The notes beneath the pieces are model-generated. The model saw nothing but the letters and a program-made list of their open reading frames with translations. It was not told where the DNA came from and did no database searches. A DNA stretch of 8,268 nucleotides, from NCBI RefSeq assembly GCF_024699075.1, contig NZ_JAILQF010000450.1, positions 1 to 8,268 of the forward strand, in the 5' to 3' direction. Of this stretch, positions 5,225-8,268 are shown piece by piece (the stretch's first letter is position 1; the number at the start of each line of letters is the position of its first letter). The translations under genes and the position numbers were made by a program. The DNA comes from Butyrivibrio sp. (GTDB lineage: Bacteria > Bacillota_A > Clostridia > Lachnospirales > Lachnospiraceae).

Positions 5225-5232
5225 TTGTAATA

Positions 5233-5270
5233 TTGTACAGAAAATCATCATGAAGTTTTATTATTACATC
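5233..5270 (+). promoter_or_regulatory. Bipartite promoter element, site E (J-domain gene)
   Basis: Plus strand: TTGTACAGAAA, 21 nt, TACATC. This is the only copy in this orientation, and it precedes the only plus-strand gene. It shares the trailing ACATCTTATG with site D. The element ends 33 nt before the chosen start ATG 5303 and only 3 nt before the longest-ORF start at 5273. Confidence 0.65.
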
Positions 5271-5302
5271 TTATGCATATACGTACAAAAAGGAAATATG
5301 CT

Positions 5303-6166
5303 ATGAAAAGATATAATGATGATATAATTAGGAATTTAGACGGGCAGGAAGTTGCTAACGCTCAAACGGGCGAGTTCTATATGGAATTTAATAAAGAGCA
5401 GAAAAAGCAGCTAATGTTCTGCTTTAATCACAGGCTTGCTGTTGATGCAATAGCATATCCTGGCATTCCTGCTTCCGTCATGGAACAGGTTATTGATGTT
5501 ATATACAGAAATTCCTGTCTTGCAGAAAGACTACGCGATAAATATGAGCCTAATTTCGCTAACGTTCCGCAAGGAGAAATCTGGAAGATTACTCATACAA
5601 ACCTAACGCCCGCACAGACGCACTATGCGCTTTGTGCTTTGACAAAAGGTGTTAATTTTGCCGACGAGATTGAGGATCTTTCCTCATATAATGCTGTCTT
5701 CTTACAGCTCCTTTGGTTCAGCCTAATGTGCGGAAGGAACTATTGCAAAGCCCTGAAGAACAAAGATACTTCAAGATCTTCTCTCGCAAATGAAATGGAA
5801 GATTTTGTTAATACTACTTTTGAATCTTATAGAAACGGCAAAAAAACAAGGCATGGAATCCTTGGCAGATTCTATCACTTTGGCGCTAAGCACTTTGAAG
5901 ATGAGATATGCAGCGATATAGACGGATATATTCCGACATACGTTGAAGATGAAATTGATGAGCAAGACGACGAATACGCCGGTGATGAAGATGTTGCACC
6001 AAAAAGCAACGCATCATTTTTTACTGGGTGCTCCACTATTGCCGAAGTAAATAAAAGATACAAGAGTCTTATAAAAATATATCATCCTGACAATGGATCA
6101 GGTGACGAAGATACTATCAAGGAAATAAATATCCAATACGAACAAATGAAAAATAAAGTAAGCTAA
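5303..6166 (+). CDS. Protein with C-terminal DnaJ-like J domain
   Basis: This 287-aa protein ends in a J domain (about 239-285): a first helix with STIAEVNKRYKSLIKIY, the HPD motif at 261-263, then DEDTIKEINIQYEQMK. J domains stimulate the ATPase of DnaK-type Hsp70 through HPD, so this is a probable cochaperone that could recruit host DnaK. A very acidic linker (about 214-231, VEDEIDEQDDEYAGDED) separates it from a helical N-terminal part of about 200 residues that I do not recognise; it presumably binds the target. Zinc-finger and G/F regions of classical DnaJ are absent. ATG 5303 is chosen because AAGGA lies 8 nt upstream; the longer start at 5273 would lie only 3 nt from the promoter element. 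A bidirectional hairpin follows. Confidence 0.8.
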   Translation: MKRYNDDIIRNLDGQEVANAQTGEFYMEFNKEQKKQLMFCFNHRLAVDAIAYPGIPASVMEQVIDVIYRNSCLAERLRDKYEPNFANVPQGEIWKITHTNLTPAQTHYALCALTKGVNFADEIEDLSSYNAVFLQLLWFSLMCGRNYCKALKNKDTSRSSLANEMEDFVNTTFESYRNGKKTRHGILGRFYHFGAKHFEDEICSDIDGYIPTYVEDEIDEQDDEYAGDEDVAPKSNASFFTGCSTIAEVNKRYKSLIKIYHPDNGSGDEDTIKEINIQYEQMKNKVS

Positions 6167-6167
6167 G

Positions 6168-6211
6168 AAAAGGGGCATATCACACTAAGCAATTAGTGCG
6201 CGGCCCTTTTT
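6168..6211. terminator. Shared terminator between convergent genes
   Basis: An outer stem AAAGGGGC / GCCCTTTTT encloses an inner CACTAA / TTAGTG stem with a 4-nt loop. T-runs on both sides make it usable from both strands: the J-domain gene (plus) ends just before it and the DUF4317 gene (minus) 7 nt after. Confidence 0.75.
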
Positions 6212-6217
6212 CTTTAT

Positions 6218-6775
6218 CTATTTTAAGTTCCAGTCAAAAACATGATTTAAGCCTGTAGACTTTTGTGCTTCCGAATAGCAAATACCTGCCTTTTCAAGCT
6301 TGATCGGGTTAATTGAGCACAGGATGTAACTGTATGTATCTGTTTCATCTTCAAGAACGGCTCCGTCTGTAGCCTTCTTTGGGACTTCATATTTTGCACT
6401 TATGAGCATGACAAAAAGATGCTCTCCAACTTCATAATTTTCCGCCATATTCAGGATAAAAGCCTTATCCTGTTCGTCGTTTTCAAGAGCATTATCCCTA
6501 AGATTAAGAAGCTGATCCTGCTTTGACATATCAGAAGAATCAAGTTCAACGTTTAAGAGATTTTTCTCAAATTTACCTGTAAGCACGTTTTTACAAAACT
6601 CAACGTACTTGAATTTCTCTTCTTCTTCGATCTGCGAGTATCCCTGCCTGTTAAAAGAATAAAGAAAAGGCTTGCCATTTTCATCGTGCCTTACGAATGC
6701 TGTTACGAGTGTATCTATAATGAAATCTTCGGATTTAATTGACCTTTTAAGTTCCATTGCTTCTTTTTTATTCAT
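6218..6775 (-). CDS. DUF4317-family protein, half length
   Basis: The 185-aa sequence matches the N-terminal part of the DUF4317 family as I recall it: MNKKEAMELKRSI at the start, then FKYVEFCKNVLTGKFEKNLLNVE, FVMLISAKYEVPKKATDG, and YSYILCSINPIKLEKAGICY followed by a final DW. Typical members are roughly twice as long, continuing after the W; this one stops there and is followed directly by a terminator. So it is either a short variant or a truncated copy. The start is secure (GGGAG 8 nt before the ATG). The function of the family is not known to me. A strong terminator upstream (6871-6897) means the gene needs its own promoter within 6776-6870, where a hairpin is also present. Family membership is from recalled patterns, without a search. 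Confidence 0.75.
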   Translation of the reverse strand: MNKKEAMELKRSIKSEDFIIDTLVTAFVRHDENGKPFLYSFNRQGYSQIEEEEKFKYVEFCKNVLTGKFEKNLLNVELDSSDMSKQDQLLNLRDNALENDEQDKAFILNMAENYEVGEHLFVMLISAKYEVPKKATDGAVLEDETDTYSYILCSINPIKLEKAGICYSEAQKSTGLNHVFDWNLK

Positions 6776-6799
6776 GATATTATCTCCCTGAAGGCAGTT

Positions 6800-6849
6800 T
6801 TACTCTGCCATTTTTGTAGTGTGTTTACATATCTAAAATGACAGAGTAA
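6800..6849 (-). promoter_or_regulatory. 15-bp leader inverted repeat upstream of DUF4317
   Basis: In minus-strand RNA, TTACTCTGTCATTTT (6835-6849) pairs with AAAATGGCAGAGTAA (6800-6814) over 15 bp, with one U.G pair that exists only on this strand. The loop is 20 nt. The second arm can also form a competing small hairpin, GGCAG / CTGCC (6793-6809), so the two structures exclude each other. It could be a riboregulatory leader or a two-half-site operator. A -35-like TTGTCA lies at 6864-6869, but no good -10 was found. Confidence 0.5.
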
Positions 6850-6870
6850 TATTGGAACTTTTATGACAAG

Positions 6871-6897
6871 AAAAATACCCCGCGTGGCGGGGCATTT
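6871..6897 (-). terminator. Terminator after the 351-aa gene
   Basis: CCCCGC and GCGGGG form a compact GC-rich hairpin with a GTG or CAC loop, flanked on the minus strand by a T-run (TATTTTT). It begins 2 nt after the stop of the 351-aa gene. This is the strongest terminator in the window. Confidence 0.9.
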
Positions 6898-6898
6898 A

Positions 6899-7954
6899 TC
6901 AGCAGATAATTTCTGGCAAATAAGGACTTTCGTGTTTTTCAAATTCAGGATCTAAATGATCGTCATTGACATGACCATATCTTTCAAGATACCTGCCGGG
7001 AAGCTCTCCCTCATATTTTGGAGGGTATTCGTAGTCACGATCTACAAATTCAAGTCTTCCGGTTTTATCGCTGTACTCATATTCTATATAACCATTGCGA
7101 ACCCAGGGAAATCTTGTGTTATAGTAACGGAAAGGTCTTTCTGGATATTTATAGTCATCACCATAATCGCAATGTTCGATGTAGTTATAATAACAGTCTT
7201 CAATAAGGTAGCCATCTGAGTCAATAAAAAAGCCGTCCTCTGACTGGAACTCGTAATCACAAAGCGCGTTTTCGCCTCTCTTAATGATTATTTCCTGACA
7301 GTAATACTGGATATATGATATATACAGCATCACTTCGTCCATCGTGATGTCCCTTTTTTCGTATACTTTACCAATATAAGGCTTGATCATTGGGAAGACT
7401 GAGTTATCGCCGTATTTTGCAGCATCAATGACCTCCTTTTTCATAGCTCTTCCGCATACTTCCGCCCACGCCTGGTCGAACTCTCCTGTTACAACTTTGC
7501 TCCACACTTGAGGCTTTTTGTATTTTGCGTAAGGTTTATCAAGCTTTGGAAAGGTTTTGTATCCGTTTATAATGCAGTACACATTGTACAGGTCAATAAA
7601 TGCCATCAAATTGAGGATTCTTTCCATACCAACAAAATCGCTATCTCTGGACAAATGCATCTTGTGGATAGACCAGTGAAGATCAAGGTGTTCTTTACCT
7701 GCTGGTGTAAGCCCATTGGCGTGTTTTTCTTTATACAGCTCATCAAAATCATCCCTTAAAGCCTTTCTTACATCACGTATTTCCTGATCTCTTGATTCGT
7801 AATGATTCATCGCTGCCTGTACAAGACTTGCTGAGATGATATCGAGCGTTGTTTCAATATCCATTTCCCCACATTTATATTTTTCAAGATAACTCTTCCC
7901 TGTACAAGAAAAGATTTCCTTTACTTTATTTCTATATTTATCAATAAAACCCAT
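6899..7954 (-). CDS. Uncharacterised 351-aa protein with Tyr-rich acidic C-terminus
   Basis: No family recognised. The start ATG 7954 has AAGGA 7 nt upstream and lies 47 nt downstream of the end of promoter site D. The N-terminal two thirds is helical and charged: EMDIETTLDIISASLVQAA (about 30-48), then VRKALRDDFDELYKEKH, and a helix around MERILNLMAFIDLYNVY. The last third (from about residue 235) is unusual: about 19 tyrosines in 117 residues mixed with Asp and Glu (YNYIEHCDYGDDYKYPERPF and YIEYEYSDKTG), which could be a beta-rich or disordered surface. No membrane span or signal peptide is visible, so it is probably cytoplasmic. It is a single-gene transcript bounded by site D and its own terminator. 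Confidence 0.88.
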   Translation of the reverse strand: MGFIDKYRNKVKEIFSCTGKSYLEKYKCGEMDIETTLDIISASLVQAAMNHYESRDQEIRDVRKALRDDFDELYKEKHANGLTPAGKEHLDLHWSIHKMHLSRDSDFVGMERILNLMAFIDLYNVYCIINGYKTFPKLDKPYAKYKKPQVWSKVVTGEFDQAWAEVCGRAMKKEVIDAAKYGDNSVFPMIKPYIGKVYEKRDITMDEVMLYISYIQYYCQEIIIKRGENALCDYEFQSEDGFFIDSDGYLIEDCYYNYIEHCDYGDDYKYPERPFRYYNTRFPWVRNGYIEYEYSDKTGRLEFVDRDYEYPPKYEGELPGRYLERYGHVNDDHLDPEFEKHESPYLPEIIC

Positions 7955-8000
7955 ATTATTTTCCTTAATTTATTTTACTCGGTATATTTTCTATACATAA

Positions 8001-8038
8001 GATGTCAGAGCCATCTGGTGTGATAATTTTCTGTACAA
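8001..8038 (-). promoter_or_regulatory. Bipartite promoter element, site D
   Basis: Minus strand: TTGTACAGAAA, 21 nt, GACATC. The end of the element is 47 nt from ATG 7954. It lies 5 nt after the T-run of the terminator at 8044-8083, so transcription ends and restarts within a few bases, as at site A. Confidence 0.65.
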
Positions 8039-8043
8039 GAATC

Positions 8044-8083
8044 AAAAAGGCTATACCCTTGTGTTTTACACCCGGATATAGCC
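8044..8083 (-). terminator. Terminator of the rightmost gene
   Basis: GGCTATA and TATAGCC form the base of a long hairpin, with inner GTGT / ACAC pairing around an AAAA loop, followed by TTTTTGATT on the minus strand. It lies 17 nt after the stop at 8101. Confidence 0.85.
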
Positions 8084-8100
8084 ACTTGATAGTATACTTA

Positions 8101-8268
8101 TTATCTTACCTTCTCGCCACTGTCATCACGAACATTATTGCCTTTTTCCCTGCTTATGTCGTTAGCACGTCTTTCATTGTGTTTTGCGCTTCTTTCTTTT
8201 GCGCTTTTTAGTCTTTGTTCAAAAGTCATATGCTTTGATGCATTATCCCTTAATGTAAGGCCGTCAAT
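8101..8268 (-). CDS. C-terminal end of a charged protein (start beyond window)
   Basis: The last 55 residues of a minus-strand gene entering from the right edge, ending at TAA 8101 and followed by a terminator. The visible part is highly charged and mostly helical (MTFEQRLKSAKERSAKHNER, then ANDISREKGNNVRDDSGEKVR). An ATG within it lies 14 residues into the visible sequence, but the frame is open to the window edge, so a longer protein is more likely. Such polar tails are common at the ends of plasmid-type DNA-handling proteins, but no family can be named. Confidence 0.65.
   Translation of the reverse strand: MDGLTLRDNASKHMTFEQRLKSAKERSAKHNERRANDISREKGNNVRDDSGEKVR

Larger units (their letters stand above)
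4772..5232. other. Region without a convincing gene
   Basis: About 460 bp between promoter sites C and E. It holds a 27-bp hairpin (4918-4975), a possible sigma-A-type promoter (4895-4923), a 58-aa minus ORF (4974-5150) and protein-like fragments on the plus strand in two frames (about 4977-5108 and 5083-5190) that stop or lack a start. A 17-aa TTG-initiated ORF with a ribosome binding site (4784-4837, minus) could be a leader peptide but is too short to claim. The pattern suggests decayed coding sequence, but no family is recognised. Confidence 0.4.

Noticed and set aside
7508..7759. Plus-strand open frames at 6956-7219, 7018-7206, 7508-7759 and 8002-8211
   Set aside because: All are antisense to the 351-aa gene or to the right-edge gene and its promoter and terminator, with no ribosome binding site.
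1..8268. CRISPR array, tRNA, rRNA, insertion sequence, alternative genetic code
   Set aside because: No regularly spaced direct repeats, no cloverleaf or rRNA-like sequence, and no transposase pattern were seen. TAA, TAG and TGA all serve as stops, the one suspicious TGA being explained by a +1 shift or indel.

Overview
This window looks like accessory DNA (a large plasmid or a phage) from a low-GC, anaerobic Firmicutes host, probably in the Clostridia/Lachnospiraceae range. The evidence is the AT-rich sequence, strong AGGAGG-type ribosome binding sites, rho-independent terminators and a DUF4317 protein, a family I know from clostridial genomes. There is no rRNA, tRNA, CRISPR array, transposase or phage structural gene, so plasmid and phage cannot be told apart. 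Most genes are on the minus strand; one gene is on the plus strand.

Layout, read right to left along the dominant minus strand: (1) the 3' end of a charged protein (8101-8268) and its terminator; (2) promoter site D, a 351-aa unknown protein with a Tyr-rich tail (6899-7954), and a terminator; (3) a half-length DUF4317 protein (6218-6775) behind a leader with a 15-bp inverted repeat; (4) the plus-strand J-domain protein (5303-6166, promoter site E), converging on DUF4317 through a shared hairpin; (5) about 0.6 kb without a convincing gene (4735-5302), with a 27-bp hairpin and decayed-looking coding sequence; (6) promoter site C and an operon: a small protein apparently split by a +1 frameshift at TTT-TGA (4690 to 4517/4378), a 248-aa unknown (3639-4385) and a 39-aa hydrophobic peptide (3462-3581); (7) promoter site B and an operon: a ClpX-like AAA+ protein (2444-3403), a 27-aa basic peptide, a 91-aa unknown, a 45-aa acidic peptide and a hairpin; (8) an AT-rich region with dyads, then a 58-aa ribbon-helix-helix-like protein overlapping a divergent sigma-70-type factor (535-1461); (9) a terminator merging into promoter site A, then a membrane-anchored NERD protein running off the left edge.

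The most notable signal is a bipartite element, TTGTACAGAAA - 20/21 nt - (G/T)(A/G)CAT(A/C). It occurs five times, always 33-47 nt upstream of a start codon with a plausible ribosome binding site. It lies inside or next to the longest-ORF start of three genes, which moves those starts downstream. The spacing does not match housekeeping sigma-A promoters. Because the window also encodes its own divergent sigma factor, a self-contained transcription circuit is a reasonable hypothesis: sigma factor plus cognate promoters controlling a ClpX-like unfoldase, a J-domain cochaperone, a NERD protein and several unknowns. The sigma-promoter pairing is inference and has not been tested here.
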